Shown: positions 17,775-26,812 of the stretch, in pieces
Layout of the letters: each line of letters begins with the position of its first letter
Position numbering within the stretch: position 1 is the first letter of the stretch
Origin: Parapedobacter sp035556095
Lineage (GTDB): Bacteria > Bacteroidota > Bacteroidia > Sphingobacteriales > Sphingobacteriaceae
Assembly: GCF_035556095.1 (NCBI RefSeq)
Contig: NZ_DATMFT010000004.1
Location: forward strand, 124,001-188,000
DNA length: 64,000 nt
Direction of reading: 5' to 3'
Notes under the pieces: model-generated
What the model saw: only the letters and a program-made list of their open reading frames with translations
Databases searched by the model: none
Told to the model about the DNA's origin: nothing
Program-made: the position numbers and the translations under genes

Positions 17775-18749
17775 ATGCACAACAGACGTAAATTCCTGAA
17801 GCACGCAGGGATAGGTATGGCCTCGGCTTATTTTGGCCCCTTACTTTTCTCCTGCTCGCCAACAGGAAAACCAACGGTAAGCTTAACCGAAATCGGTCTG
17901 CAACTCTTCACACTCCGCGACCAGCTCGCTGACAACGCTGTTGCAACCCTCGCCCGGGTGGCCGAAATCGGATATGACCATGTAGAAACTTTCGGGTTGG
18001 AAGTAGGTGACGACGGAAAAATCACATTTTGGGGCATGGATATTCCGTCCCTGTCGACCGTGCTTACTGACAATAAACTAAAAACCTATAGCGGGCATTA
18101 TGATTTGGCCGAATTCCTCACACCGGGCGATGGCAATCAAGACACATTGAAAATCGCGATAGATACGGCCGCGGCATTGGGCCAGCATTACCTAGTCGTA
18201 CCCGTGCCCCCAATCGCGCTTATCGACAAGCTGACAGCAGATGATTACCGTTTCATAGCAGACCAGCTCAATAAGGGGGGCGAGCTGGCGGCAGAGTCTG
18301 GCCTGACAATCGGTTATCACAACCACTTCTGGGAATTCCGCACCTTGGCAGACGGCCGTAAGGGCTTGGATATCCTTATTGAAAACACCGACGAGGGCCT
18401 CGTGGCGTTTGAATTGGATTTATTCTGGTGCGAAAAATCAGGTACGGACAGCGCTGCCTATTTCGAAAAGCATCCCGGCCGTTTCCCTCTTTGGCACATC
18501 AAAGACATGGACAAAAACAATTCCGGAACCATTGTGGGCGGCGACTATGACCAGAGACCATTCATGGAGATCACCGAAAACATCACGTACGCCGAGGTCG
18601 GAACAGGAAGCATCGATTTCGAGAAAATCATGGCGGCAGAAAAGACAGCAGGCTTACAATATGCCTTTGTAGAACAGGATTTTATCACGATTGATCCATT
18701 TGAAAGCATCACCAAGAGCTACAAGTACGTAAAGGAAACGTTGTTGTAA
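17775..18749 (+). CDS. Exported sugar phosphate isomerase/epimerase-like TIM-barrel protein
   Basis: 324 residues. The N-terminus has RRKFLKHAG (Tat-like) running into LLFSCSP (lipobox-like Cys), so it is probably a Tat-exported lipoprotein. The body is an AP-endonuclease-2/xylose-isomerase-like TIM barrel: IGLQLFTLRDQL, IGYDHVETFG, IGYHNHFWEF and the metal-binding region FELDLFWCEKSG...FPLWHIKDMD. These enzymes isomerise sugars and ketosugars; with the Gfo/Idh enzymes here it may process oxidised sugars in the periplasm. It stands alone on the plus strand after the Nudix-type regulator. Confidence 0.85.
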   Translation: MHNRRKFLKHAGIGMASAYFGPLLFSCSPTGKPTVSLTEIGLQLFTLRDQLADNAVATLARVAEIGYDHVETFGLEVGDDGKITFWGMDIPSLSTVLTDNKLKTYSGHYDLAEFLTPGDGNQDTLKIAIDTAAALGQHYLVVPVPPIALIDKLTADDYRFIADQLNKGGELAAESGLTIGYHNHFWEFRTLADGRKGLDILIENTDEGLVAFELDLFWCEKSGTDSAAYFEKHPGRFPLWHIKDMDKNNSGTIVGGDYDQRPFMEITENITYAEVGTGSIDFEKIMAAEKTAGLQYAFVEQDFITIDPFESITKSYKYVKETLL

Positions 18750-18900
18750 GCCAATGCTTACCATTAAGAGCCGCACCGCCACTGAATCGCTTTTTCTTTT
18801 TTCAACCCGTGTCGTCAACTATCGGTAAAACGTGCGCGTGCACGTTTGTTAAGATGGTATTAGAGAATATACTAATTCAGCAAATCATATTCTGGTGTCT

Positions 18901-19666
18901 ATGACACTAGAATATCTTATTGAAATAACCATAAAAATCATTATTTCGGGCAGATTATTAAAAATTATTATTGATATAGAAAATATTATAAATTATGTCT
19001 TGGGTGCGTTAACATTGCTCAGTACGATGGCGTTAGGTTTAACGGTATTATACAGTACCACGCAAGAGCAACGGCAGGAAAGACATTTATTAACTTCCCT
19101 GATAACGGACCTACAACACCAAATACCCAAACCCAAGACTATGCGAAGCTAATCGATGCCAAGCTCATAGCTATCAACGAATACTTAAAAAAAGAGGTGT
19201 AAAGGGTTTCACGCAAGATGCGAGTGGAGGTGATCCTATGGAACCGAAGCTTAGCCTGCTGGAATACTATAGCCTATATGATCGACACCTGAAGCGAATA
19301 TTCGAGGGGCTTATGTACATCCCCACGGACTTCCCGGCCAAGCCCGAACTCACCTCCGCTTATGGATACCGGACCAATCTATTCCATTTGGGAGCAAGCG
19401 AATTCCATTCAGGAATTGATTTCAGGGGAAAAAAGGGTGACCTCATGCGGAGCACGGCGAATGGGGAAGTGGTTTATGCCGGGAGGCACGGCGGCTACGG
19501 AATCTGTGTGCAAATCAAACACAAAAATGGATATGAAACGTGGTATGTCCACCTATCGAAAAGCCTTATTAAAAAAGGTGACAACGTAGAAGTTGGCCAA
19601 ATAGTTGGCGAAATCGGATCGACAGGGCGTCCCACCAGCTGCCACCTGAAGTACGGTAGGCAATAA
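18901..19666 (+). pseudogene. Decayed M23-family metallopeptidase
   Basis: Three reading frames add up to one peptidase. Frame one (18901-19152) gives a membrane helix and the start of a coiled coil (LGALTLLSTMALGLTVLYST). A second frame (about 19110-19200) gives NTQTQDYAKLIDAKLIAINEYL. A third (from about 19185) gives KKRGVKGFTQDASGGDPMEPK and the LytM domain with HSGIDF. The second shift sits in a run of seven A, consistent with a one-base loss. The expected HLHYE at the end reads HLKY and the frame stops a few codons later. The 5' part is much more AT-rich than its neighbours. Decayed peptidoglycan peptidase, possibly acquired; the parent element is not visible. Confidence 0.65.
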
Positions 19667-19669
19667 AAA

Positions 19670-19698
19670 AGAAAGTATAGGCGACCTTTGGTCGCCTA
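19670..19698 (-). terminator. Terminator of galM
   Basis: TAGGCGACC (19678-19686) pairs with GGTCGCCTA (19690-19698) across a 3-base loop, overlapping the galM stop codon. On the minus strand it is followed by a T-rich stretch (CTTTCTTTTTTATTG). Confidence 0.7.
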
Positions 19699-20844
19699 CC
19701 TAAACTGATAAACGGTCTTCGTGGTATATTCGCCGCCCGGTTCCAATACGGTAGACGGAAAGTCCGGGTGGTTTGGTGCATCGGGAAAATGCTGTGTTTC
19801 CAAACAGAACGCCGAGCGGTAACCGTATGTTTTTCCACCCTTGGCGTGCTGCACCTTATCCATGAAATTACCGCTATAGAACTGTAAGCCTGGTTCTTCC
19901 GTCAAGATGTCCATCACGATGCCGGTTTTGGGGCTTTCCACCGTGGCCACTAGCTGCAAACCGGGTTCTTTCTTCAACACAAAATTGTGGTCGTAACCCT
20001 TGCCAAGCAATAACTGCGCATCCGTCGTATCAATACGCGCGCCGATAGTGGTAGCTTGGCGGAAATCAAACGGTGTGCCTTCCACGGGTGTGATTTCACC
20101 GGTAGGGATAAGGGTTTCATCTACCGGCGTATACCCGTCTGCGCGGATAGTCAGCAGGTGATCCAGAATCGTGCTGTCCCCCTCCCCATTCAGGTTGAAA
20201 TACGCGTGGTTGGTCAGGTTTACCACCGTAGCTTTGTCAGTAGTAGCATGATAGGCGATTTCAAGTCCATTGGCCGCCGTCACTGTATAAACTACCGTTG
20301 CTTCTAACGTGCCGGGATAACCTGCATCACCATCGGGCGATACGTATTGCAGTTCGAGGCTACTATCTGTTACATGTTTCACTTCCCATAGCTTAGAAAA
20401 AAAGCCATTGGTTCCGCCATGCAGCGAGTTTGGCCCATTGTTGATTTCCAATTGGTAGGGTTGACCTTCAAGCGCAAACTGCCCCTTGGCAATCCGATTA
20501 CCGTAGCGACCCACAACGGCGCCGTAAAATCCTTCATCGGGCTGCCGGTAAGAAGCCAAATCGCTATAACCTAACACCACATCAACAAGGTCGCCGTTCT
20601 GGTCGGGGACGTGTAAACTTATGATACGGGCACCGTAATTAGTGATTGCGGCCACTACGTCCCCATTGGTCAGTGTATAGAGTTTAACTGAGTCGCCATC
20701 AATTTCTCCTGCGAAGTCAGCTGGCGATACCGTCAAAACAGAGGACGTGGCGGCAGCTGTCGACTGCTCTTGGGGTGGATTACAGGCCCACACACTTGCT
20801 ACAGCTAGGACAACAGCGATCGACTTGTTTGCTTTTTTTGTCAT
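19696..20844 (-). CDS. galM: Lipoprotein aldose 1-epimerase
   Basis: 382 residues from ATG 20844 (an in-frame TTG lies 9 bp upstream). The signal ends VASVWAC, a lipobox, so the enzyme is anchored in the envelope. It interconverts alpha and beta anomers of aldoses. Family signatures are FYGAVVGRYGNRIAKGQF, NNGPNSLHGG (catalytic His region), LTNHAYFNLNG (second His) and LETQHFPDAPNHPDFPS (catalytic Glu). Length is typical plus signal. It lies in the carbohydrate region but in its own transcription unit. Confidence 0.93.
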   Translation of the reverse strand: MTKKANKSIAVVLAVASVWACNPPQEQSTAAATSSVLTVSPADFAGEIDGDSVKLYTLTNGDVVAAITNYGARIISLHVPDQNGDLVDVVLGYSDLASYRQPDEGFYGAVVGRYGNRIAKGQFALEGQPYQLEINNGPNSLHGGTNGFFSKLWEVKHVTDSSLELQYVSPDGDAGYPGTLEATVVYTVTAANGLEIAYHATTDKATVVNLTNHAYFNLNGEGDSTILDHLLTIRADGYTPVDETLIPTGEITPVEGTPFDFRQATTIGARIDTTDAQLLLGKGYDHNFVLKKEPGLQLVATVESPKTGIVMDILTEEPGLQFYSGNFMDKVQHAKGGKTYGYRSAFCLETQHFPDAPNHPDFPSTVLEPGGEYTTKTVYQFR

Positions 20845-20878
20845 CGTATTCAAATCAGGTTTACTAATACTATCTCCG

Positions 20879-20886
20879 CAAACTTA
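20879..20886 (-). promoter_or_regulatory. Promoter -7 element of galM
   Basis: Minus-strand TAAGTTTG matches TAnnTTTG, 35 bp upstream of the galM ATG. Confidence 0.45.
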
Positions 20887-20893
20887 GATAAAG

Positions 20894-20997
20894 TATTGAT
20901 ACTTTTATTGTTTTTTTTTGCATCAATGAGATCGCTGCGCTAAGTTATTGATATTTTAATTATTTTTTTTTCGTATCAATGAAATTGCTACGCTAAG
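20894..20997. repeat. Two tandem imperfect 51-52 bp repeats upstream of galM
   Basis: Copies at 20894-20944 and 20946-20997 share TATTGATA, a T-rich centre, ATCAATGA and a closing TGC-ACGCTAAG-like end (GCTGCGCTAAG / GCTACGCTAAG). Each copy holds an ATTGAT...ATCAAT inverted repeat flanking poly-T. They lie directly upstream of the galM promoter, so a regulatory role is possible; a degenerate dispersed repeat is the alternative. Confidence 0.6.
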
Positions 20998-21082
20998 ATT
21001 TGCTTTTATATGCAATTATAATCACGCCCTATTTTTTTACGGGTACGCGAACCTACAAAATATGGGTAAGACCGGACAAGCG

Positions 21083-24000
21083 TCATTTCGTTACCTTCAT
21101 TACCCCATGCATAATGCGCCAATGGCCCGGAAAGGTACACACGTACGGGTAATCGCCCGGTGTATCCGGCACCGTTAATGTCAGTTCATAGCGCTCCTCG
21201 GGATTTACCAGTGGTGTACTGAACAAGACATCCGGTGTGGCAGGAATATACTGCATTTCGACACCCGTAGGTTGCTTGGCCAACTCATCGGCGGCTTCAC
21301 CGACTTTTTCCAAGCTGCCCGGCTTCAATATCAGCATGTTATGCTGCATGTGATCGGGGTTTTCAAAAATGATTTTCAACGTTTGTCCCGCCTTGGCGGT
21401 GAAGTTGGTAACGTCGTATTTCATTTCGCCAATGACAGCCTTAATTGTTATCGTATTGTCAGCCACGACCACTTCGCCCGCCTCAGCCGCATGCAGGTTA
21501 ACCGCGACAAGCCGGGTATTCGCCAGTCCACCCGTGAAATGGAAATCGTCGGGGTAATCGCCAACGTTGGGAAGCAACTCATTCGTACCCCATTGCTGTC
21601 GCCGATTATGGCCTATCCGGATAACCCTTTCGGGCACATTTGTGAATAGGCCGGAAGCCTGACCTTCGGCAGCCTGTTTCCCATCGATAGACAAGGTCAT
21701 CTTTCCACCCGTAAGCAACGAAGCTTTCAGTTTAAAGGCATTAGGCAACGCATCGGTTGAACGGATAACCGTTTGGCGTCCGTTCTGGTTTACCTGGAAA
21801 GTTACCTTGCCATCCTTCATGTATACTGCATACCCGTTCCTTCCGTCCCCATGCGATACCAGTACACCTTCTACCAGCACGCGTTGCATTGCCGGTGGCC
21901 GCACATCGGTGACAAAACTGATTTCCTGATTGGAAAAATCGGGGATTTGCCGTCCGCCAATCGTACCTCCGGTTTCCAACGGAAGCACCGTCATGCTTTT
22001 ACCGGCGACGATCCGTTCTGCCAGCGAACCATCGGTATTCGAGAGATCGGGGTGACCGACTTGTTGGTGATATTCGCCGAGAAATGCTTGCCGGTGCACT
22101 GCACCGGCGATAAGCAGGGCATGTGAAATCCATTTATCTTCGATATTTTCAGGTTGCTGGACGGCTTCGAAGATCGACTTACCGATTTCGACCGACGGCG
22201 CTGCATCCGACAGTGCCAGAAACGCAGCAAGGCGTACACGTAGGTCGGCGTCTTTGGTCACACCCGACGCGATCAACTGCTGCACCATGCCCTCGTGATT
22301 GATCGGGAGGGTCTGTACCGCAGCCCGCCGCACACCGGCAGCGGGATGCTTCAATGCGTCGATAACCACCGTCAGGCTTTTCTCATCTGTTCCATCCAGC
22401 AGGCCCAAGCCGTGCAAGGCCCATACCGCATGTATCGCCGGTCCGTTTGTACCCACCTCATCCAGCGAGGTGTCGCGGATCAACCGATGCAGGTCACCCG
22501 CCACTTCCGTATCGCCAGCCTCGACCAACAGCCGCTGGGCAGTAAGCCGCCAGAACATGTTATCGTTTTCCAACGCGTCAACCAGCGTACCCGGACGCTT
22601 GGGATTCAGCTTCACGGGCTTATACCGCTTGGCATCCTCATGAACCAACCGGTAAATACGCCCCTTGGTATTGTCGCGCAAGGGGTCGATATAAGCGTTC
22701 CCTTCGCCGTTTTCAAAGCCATCCGGTGTAGGGTTGTGCTGGATGATGAAATTATACCAATCCAATATCCATACAGCCCCATCCGGCCCTACTTTGGCAG
22801 CGACCGGACCGAACCAGTTGTCGGAGCTCGCTACCATATTCCAACCGTCGCCTTTTTCCTTGAACCCGGCCCCCACCTGCTCCAGCACATGGCGGTGTAC
22901 CAACCTGCCCGTAGGCTCCGAGATAAATGCCACCCGGTTCCAGTATTCCTGTGGAAACGCCCGTGCAGTGTACAAGGCATGCCCCGCGGCAGCGGTAAAC
23001 CCGCCATGCACATCTACCTGCCTCAACTCCTTGGTAAGTACATGCATGCCATAATGCCCATCGATTTTTTCGATGCCCCGCTCGCGAAGGTTCGCCTTTT
23101 CGTAGTACCGTGCCGGGATAGCAAAGAAGTCGCTATGTTCATTATTGGCCGTGGATATAAACACATCAAATTCTTCCGAAAAACCAAGCCCCCAGGTATT
23201 ATTGGTGGTGTTGCCCAAAAACTCGAAGTGCTTTGCCCCGGAATCGAACCGGTATACCCCTGCGCCGAACCTGAACGGATGACCGCCGATGGTTCCTTCA
23301 AATCCGGAATAACCCACGGTGCCCCATATCTTGTTGTCTAACCCGTACTGTAGATGCGACGGGCCTGCATGGGTGTCAAACGTACCCCAGCCATCCATCA
23401 ACACCTCACGTACGTCTGCCTTGTCATCGCCATCGGTGTCTTTGAGAAACAGGAACTCAGGAGCCTGCGCCACGATGATGCCACCATTGGCAAAGATGAA
23501 TGATGTAGGGATATTCAACCCGTCGGCAAAAACCGTGAATTTATCGGCTTTGCCATCGCCGTTGGTATCCTCACAGATCGTGATGCGATCGTCCCCTTTA
23601 CTGTTGTCATTCCGTACCGTATTGGGATAATCGACTGTCTCCACGATCCACAGCCTTCCCTTCTCATCCCATTCCATGGCAATGGGTTTTCTGATGTCGG
23701 GCTCACTGGCAAAAAGTTCCAACTTGAAGCCAACCGGTACCTGAATCAACGTTTGTGATTCTTCAGCGCTGAGTGGCAGTTGATAGCGTGGCGGCGGATT
23801 GCGGCGTTCATAGTTCGGCATGCGCCCCTCCTCGTATTGCGGCTGGGCGATGGTATAAGCCTCCATCTTCTTCACCGCTTCTTCACCGACCGCCCAGCGG
23901 ATTCCGCTCTTGACCAGTTGGAGAAATCCGGGATTACGGAATGTGCGTTCATCATGGCCGAAGGCGGTATAAAACACCCGACCTTTACCGTATTCCTTTA

Positions 24001-24586
24001 CCCAAGTATAGGGCTCGCGGCCTGTGCTGTCTACCCGCTCCATCAACACCTCGATATCGTCGACAATATGGTCGTGTACGTATGTTTCGTCCCATTCCGT
24101 TTCGAAAGCCGTCACCCCTTCCAGGGCTGGATGATCCGGCTTGACAATTTCAGCTGAAAAAGGGCCGCCACCATGGCTTTTAAATTGACCGCCAATGAGT
24201 GCTACGACTTCTGGTGAATTGCGGAAACAATAGGAAGCAGAATGCAGGGGAATAAACCCTTTGCCCGATGCTATATAGTCCAGCAATGCTTTTTCCTGTC
24301 CCGGGCTGATGGAATCATGATTGGCATACAGAATCAGTCCATCGTACCGCCAGAGGTCCTTGCGCGTCAAATCCTCCGGGTCTACCGAATAGGTGATATT
24401 TATCCCTTCCGGAAAATACTCCTGAGCCAATATACCGGCTAATAACTCCGAATCGTGATGTTTACTGGCATGACCAAGAAAAAACAGTTCCAGCCGCCGT
24501 GGTCCGTCATCGCTACGCTGGCCACCACAGCCCAAAAAGAACAGTGGTAGCATAGCTAAGATAGACACGTTAATTAATCTCTTCAT
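21083..24586 (-). CDS. ThuA - PVC-type dehydrogenase - HEAT - lectin - cupredoxin fusion lipoprotein
   Basis: 1167 residues with lipobox LFFLGCG. Domains in order: ThuA-like glutamine-amidotransferase fold (about 33-245; FIPLHSASYCF, HDERTFRNPGF), PVC-type membrane-bound dehydrogenase/NHL-like propeller (about 280-660; PIAMEWDEKGRLWIVETVDY, DTNGDGKADKF), HEAT-type repeats (about 670-860), a LamG-like beta sandwich (about 885-1035), and a C-terminal type I copper domain (about 1045-1167). The last keeps likely ligands: His in MQHNML, and Cys, His and Met in YVCTFPGHWRIMHGVM. Many relatives end with a CxxCH cytochrome instead; none is seen here. Probably a periplasmic sugar-oxidising protein passing electrons through copper. 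The substrate is not known. Confidence 0.85.
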   Translation of the reverse strand: MKRLINVSILAMLPLFFLGCGGQRSDDGPRRLELFFLGHASKHHDSELLAGILAQEYFPEGINITYSVDPEDLTRKDLWRYDGLILYANHDSISPGQEKALLDYIASGKGFIPLHSASYCFRNSPEVVALIGGQFKSHGGGPFSAEIVKPDHPALEGVTAFETEWDETYVHDHIVDDIEVLMERVDSTGREPYTWVKEYGKGRVFYTAFGHDERTFRNPGFLQLVKSGIRWAVGEEAVKKMEAYTIAQPQYEEGRMPNYERRNPPPRYQLPLSAEESQTLIQVPVGFKLELFASEPDIRKPIAMEWDEKGRLWIVETVDYPNTVRNDNSKGDDRITICEDTNGDGKADKFTVFADGLNIPTSFIFANGGIIVAQAPEFLFLKDTDGDDKADVREVLMDGWGTFDTHAGPSHLQYGLDNKIWGTVGYSGFEGTIGGHPFRFGAGVYRFDSGAKHFEFLGNTTNNTWGLGFSEEFDVFISTANNEHSDFFAIPARYYEKANLRERGIEKIDGHYGMHVLTKELRQVDVHGGFTAAAGHALYTARAFPQEYWNRVAFISEPTGRLVHRHVLEQVGAGFKEKGDGWNMVASSDNWFGPVAAKVGPDGAVWILDWYNFIIQHNPTPDGFENGEGNAYIDPLRDNTKGRIYRLVHEDAKRYKPVKLNPKRPGTLVDALENDNMFWRLTAQRLLVEAGDTEVAGDLHRLIRDTSLDEVGTNGPAIHAVWALHGLGLLDGTDEKSLTVVIDALKHPAAGVRRAAVQTLPINHEGMVQQLIASGVTKDADLRVRLAAFLALSDAAPSVEIGKSIFEAVQQPENIEDKWISHALLIAGAVHRQAFLGEYHQQVGHPDLSNTDGSLAERIVAGKSMTVLPLETGGTIGGRQIPDFSNQEISFVTDVRPPAMQRVLVEGVLVSHGDGRNGYAVYMKDGKVTFQVNQNGRQTVIRSTDALPNAFKLKASLLTGGKMTLSIDGKQAAEGQASGLFTNVPERVIRIGHNRRQQWGTNELLPNVGDYPDDFHFTGGLANTRLVAVNLHAAEAGEVVVADNTITIKAVIGEMKYDVTNFTAKAGQTLKIIFENPDHMQHNMLILKPGSLEKVGEAADELAKQPTGVEMQYIPATPDVLFSTPLVNPEERYELTLTVPDTPGDYPYVCTFPGHWRIMHGVMKVTK

Positions 24587-24668
24587 TATTGTTCAAACGA
24601 CGTTTATTAATGTATAAATGTATATATGCTCCCGTAGGAGCAGTATTCGTTTACCAGGATGCCGGCCT

Positions 24669-25802
24669 TCAGCGACCTGCCAAGGTAAAATCAGGCAGGG
24701 GGATCAATTCACCACCTTTCAGGGCCGACTCGTGCGCCAAGATACCTACGCAGGTGATATTGGCAGACTGCCGTGCATTGGGGAAAGGCTGTCGGCCTTC
24801 AGTCAGTGCGCTCACAAATTCATTCACCAAATGTGGATGTGAGCCCCCATGCCCAGCCCCCTGGATAAAGGAAAGGTGCTGGTTATCGCCCTCGTCATAC
24901 ACACCCCCTGTCGTGAAATGCTGGATTGGCTTGGGCAGCAGGTGGGCATAGTCCGGGCACTCCACCTCTTCGGGAATCTCATGTTCCGCTTTTTTAGCGG
25001 TGTGGACTACCAATGGGTTCCCTTCTATCAATGGCCACTCCACTGCTTTTTTGGAGCCGTACACTTCAAAACTCTCTCGGTATTGGCGGGCGGTGTCAAA
25101 CAACGAGCGATAGACATGTGCGCTCAGGTCCGAATCCCGAAATTTAATATGAGCGGTCTCCACGGCAAACGTAGCGCCATAATGGTGATGTAGTTCTTCG
25201 CGGATTGTTCCAGACCCGAAGCACGATACGTACTCGGCCTCGCTGCGCGTAAGGCCCAACACCGGCCCCACGCAATGCGTCGCATAATGCATGGGCGGCA
25301 AACCCGGCCAGTAATTTGGCCATCCATCCATATCTTGTTGGTGGCTGGCTTTAAGGAATTGGATTTTCCCCAACTCGCCTTTTTCATAAAGTTCCTTCAT
25401 AAAGAGGAACTCCCGGGCATAGACCACGGTTTCCATCATCATGTAGGTCAAGCCCGTCTCCTCTACGGCCTCCACCAACTGTCGGCATTCTTCTACCGTG
25501 GTGGCCATAGGTACCGTGCATGCCACGTGTTTGCCCGCCCGCAATGCTTTGAGCGACTGCTCTGCATGGTTAGGTATGGGTGTATTGATATGCACCGCGT
25601 CGACCTGATCGTCTCTGAGTAGCTCATCGTAATCGCGGTACCGCTTTTTGATACCGAAGGCATCGCCGATTTTATTCAGACTTTCTTCATTGCGTTGGCA
25701 GATGGCATACATATTGGCATCGGGATGCTGCTGGTAAATTGGGATGAACTCCGCTCCGAATCCCAGGCCGATGATGGCCACATTGATTGGTCTTTTGGTC
25801 AT
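24669..25802 (-). CDS. Gfo/Idh/MocA-family oxidoreductase (cytoplasmic)
   Basis: 377 residues without a signal peptide. N-terminal Rossmann fold NVAIIGLGFGAEFIPIY, then DAVHINTPIPNHAEQSLKAL and CTVPMATTVEECRQLV. The usual EKP motif is replaced by TVP, so the lysine that normally contacts cofactor and substrate appears missing. The C-terminal half is the alpha/beta substrate domain. It lies upstream of the ThuA fusion on the same strand (82-bp gap). In trehalose-type pathways ThuB (this family) and ThuA work together on 3-keto sugars, so a related role is plausible. Confidence 0.85.
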   Translation of the reverse strand: MTKRPINVAIIGLGFGAEFIPIYQQHPDANMYAICQRNEESLNKIGDAFGIKKRYRDYDELLRDDQVDAVHINTPIPNHAEQSLKALRAGKHVACTVPMATTVEECRQLVEAVEETGLTYMMMETVVYAREFLFMKELYEKGELGKIQFLKASHQQDMDGWPNYWPGLPPMHYATHCVGPVLGLTRSEAEYVSCFGSGTIREELHHHYGATFAVETAHIKFRDSDLSAHVYRSLFDTARQYRESFEVYGSKKAVEWPLIEGNPLVVHTAKKAEHEIPEEVECPDYAHLLPKPIQHFTTGGVYDEGDNQHLSFIQGAGHGGSHPHLVNEFVSALTEGRQPFPNARQSANITCVGILAHESALKGGELIPLPDFTLAGR

Positions 25803-25868
25803 GCTCTTTGCTGTTATGTTCTTTTGCTTTTGTGTTGTTTGCTATTTGCTGTTTGCGTATTTATTTAA

Positions 25869-25954
25869 GGGACCACGATGACACGGATTAAACGGATTTG
25901 CGCGGATCAGTAGCTATCCAAATAATCTGTTTCATCCGCGTTCAATCAATCCCC
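25869..25954. repeat. Dispersed-type inverted repeat (CACGGATTAAACGGATT family)
   Basis: The left arm reads ACACGGATTAAACGGATT then TGCGCGGAT. The right arm, read on the other strand, reads GATTGAACGCGGATGAAACAGATT, with the two arms about 25 bp apart. This wording resembles short repeats I know from many environmental bacterial genomes. It runs into the 3' end of the isomerase gene and supplies its last codons. A search for other genomic copies would settle it. Confidence 0.45.
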
Positions 25955-26812
25955 TGTTGCCCACTTCCTCAAAAACGCATGCCCTTCGCGGGCAAACGCG
26001 TCCTGGCTTTCCGCAAGGCTACGCCAGATGCATACAGCCGCAGCCAATTCTTTATTCGCCGGTGTAAAACTCTCTATCGACACCACCCCTTGGTAGCCGA
26101 TTGCCTCCAGTCCACGCCGGTAGGCATCCCAACTGGCGTTGCCGGTGCCTGGTGTTCCCCTATAATTTTCGGATACCTGCACATGGATCAGCTGTTTGCC
26201 CGCTTTGATGATGGCAGCCTCGGGATCAGGTTCTTCAATATTCATATGAAACATATCCAGGCATATTTTTGCTGCGGGGTGGCTAATGTCACCGATGAGG
26301 CGCAGCAAATCATCCACGTTATTTATCAAGTCCGATTCAAAACGATTCAACGGTTCCAACGCAATTTCCAGCCCTCTGCTTGCGGCGCTTTCACAAACGG
26401 TTTGTAGGTTGGATACCGCCCGCTCCCACTCGATGGTCCGCTGTTCCGGAGCCACCATCCGAGCCTTTCCCACCGCCGAGTACATCGGCCCGGCGAAGAA
26501 TCGGGAACCCAGTGCATTGGCAATATCCAGACATGCTTCGATATAGTCCAACCCGTTGCGTTGCAATTGCTTGTCATCGCTAGTCAAGTCGCGTGATGGA
26601 CCAAACGCTCCACAAATAATCGCCTCCAACTGGTTTGCTGCTAATGCCGCCTTTACCGTAGGGATATCGATCAACGTGGGGTCTTCCACGGCAATTTCCA
26701 CCGCGTCATACCCAAGCGCGGCAATTTTACCGAACAATCCAAGTGCCTCTTCGGCGCGGAAAGGGGAGGTCCACAACCATGTGCTTACACCTATTTTAAC
26801 GTTTAATGTCAT
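25946..26812 (-). CDS. Sugar phosphate isomerase/epimerase-like TIM-barrel protein (cytoplasmic)
   Basis: 288 residues from ATG 26812; a longer in-frame start at 26875 adds 21 residues unlike the family. The fold is the xylose-isomerase-like TIM barrel: KIGVSTWLWTSPF at the first strand, GYDAVEIAVED, LEIALEPLNRFESD, KICLDMFHMNIEE (metal ligand region), and QLIHVQVSENYRGTPGTG. The pattern resembles D-tagatose/D-psicose 3-epimerases (ELNRYE-like EPLNRFE, then D and H ligands). It precedes the Gfo/Idh gene on the same strand, so the pair probably acts in one sugar pathway. The substrate is not assignable. Confidence 0.88.
   Translation of the reverse strand: MTLNVKIGVSTWLWTSPFRAEEALGLFGKIAALGYDAVEIAVEDPTLIDIPTVKAALAANQLEAIICGAFGPSRDLTSDDKQLQRNGLDYIEACLDIANALGSRFFAGPMYSAVGKARMVAPEQRTIEWERAVSNLQTVCESAASRGLEIALEPLNRFESDLINNVDDLLRLIGDISHPAAKICLDMFHMNIEEPDPEAAIIKAGKQLIHVQVSENYRGTPGTGNASWDAYRRGLEAIGYQGVVSIESFTPANKELAAAVCIWRSLAESQDAFAREGHAFLRKWATGD

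Noticed and set aside
19238..19666. Functional small M23 peptidase
   Set aside because: The upstream part is frameshifted and the last His-X-His motif is altered, so I treat it as a relic.
22295..23341. 348-codon open frame on the plus strand opposite the ThuA fusion
   Set aside because: Antisense to a well-supported long protein; the translation is rich in His, Arg and Pro with no domain pattern.
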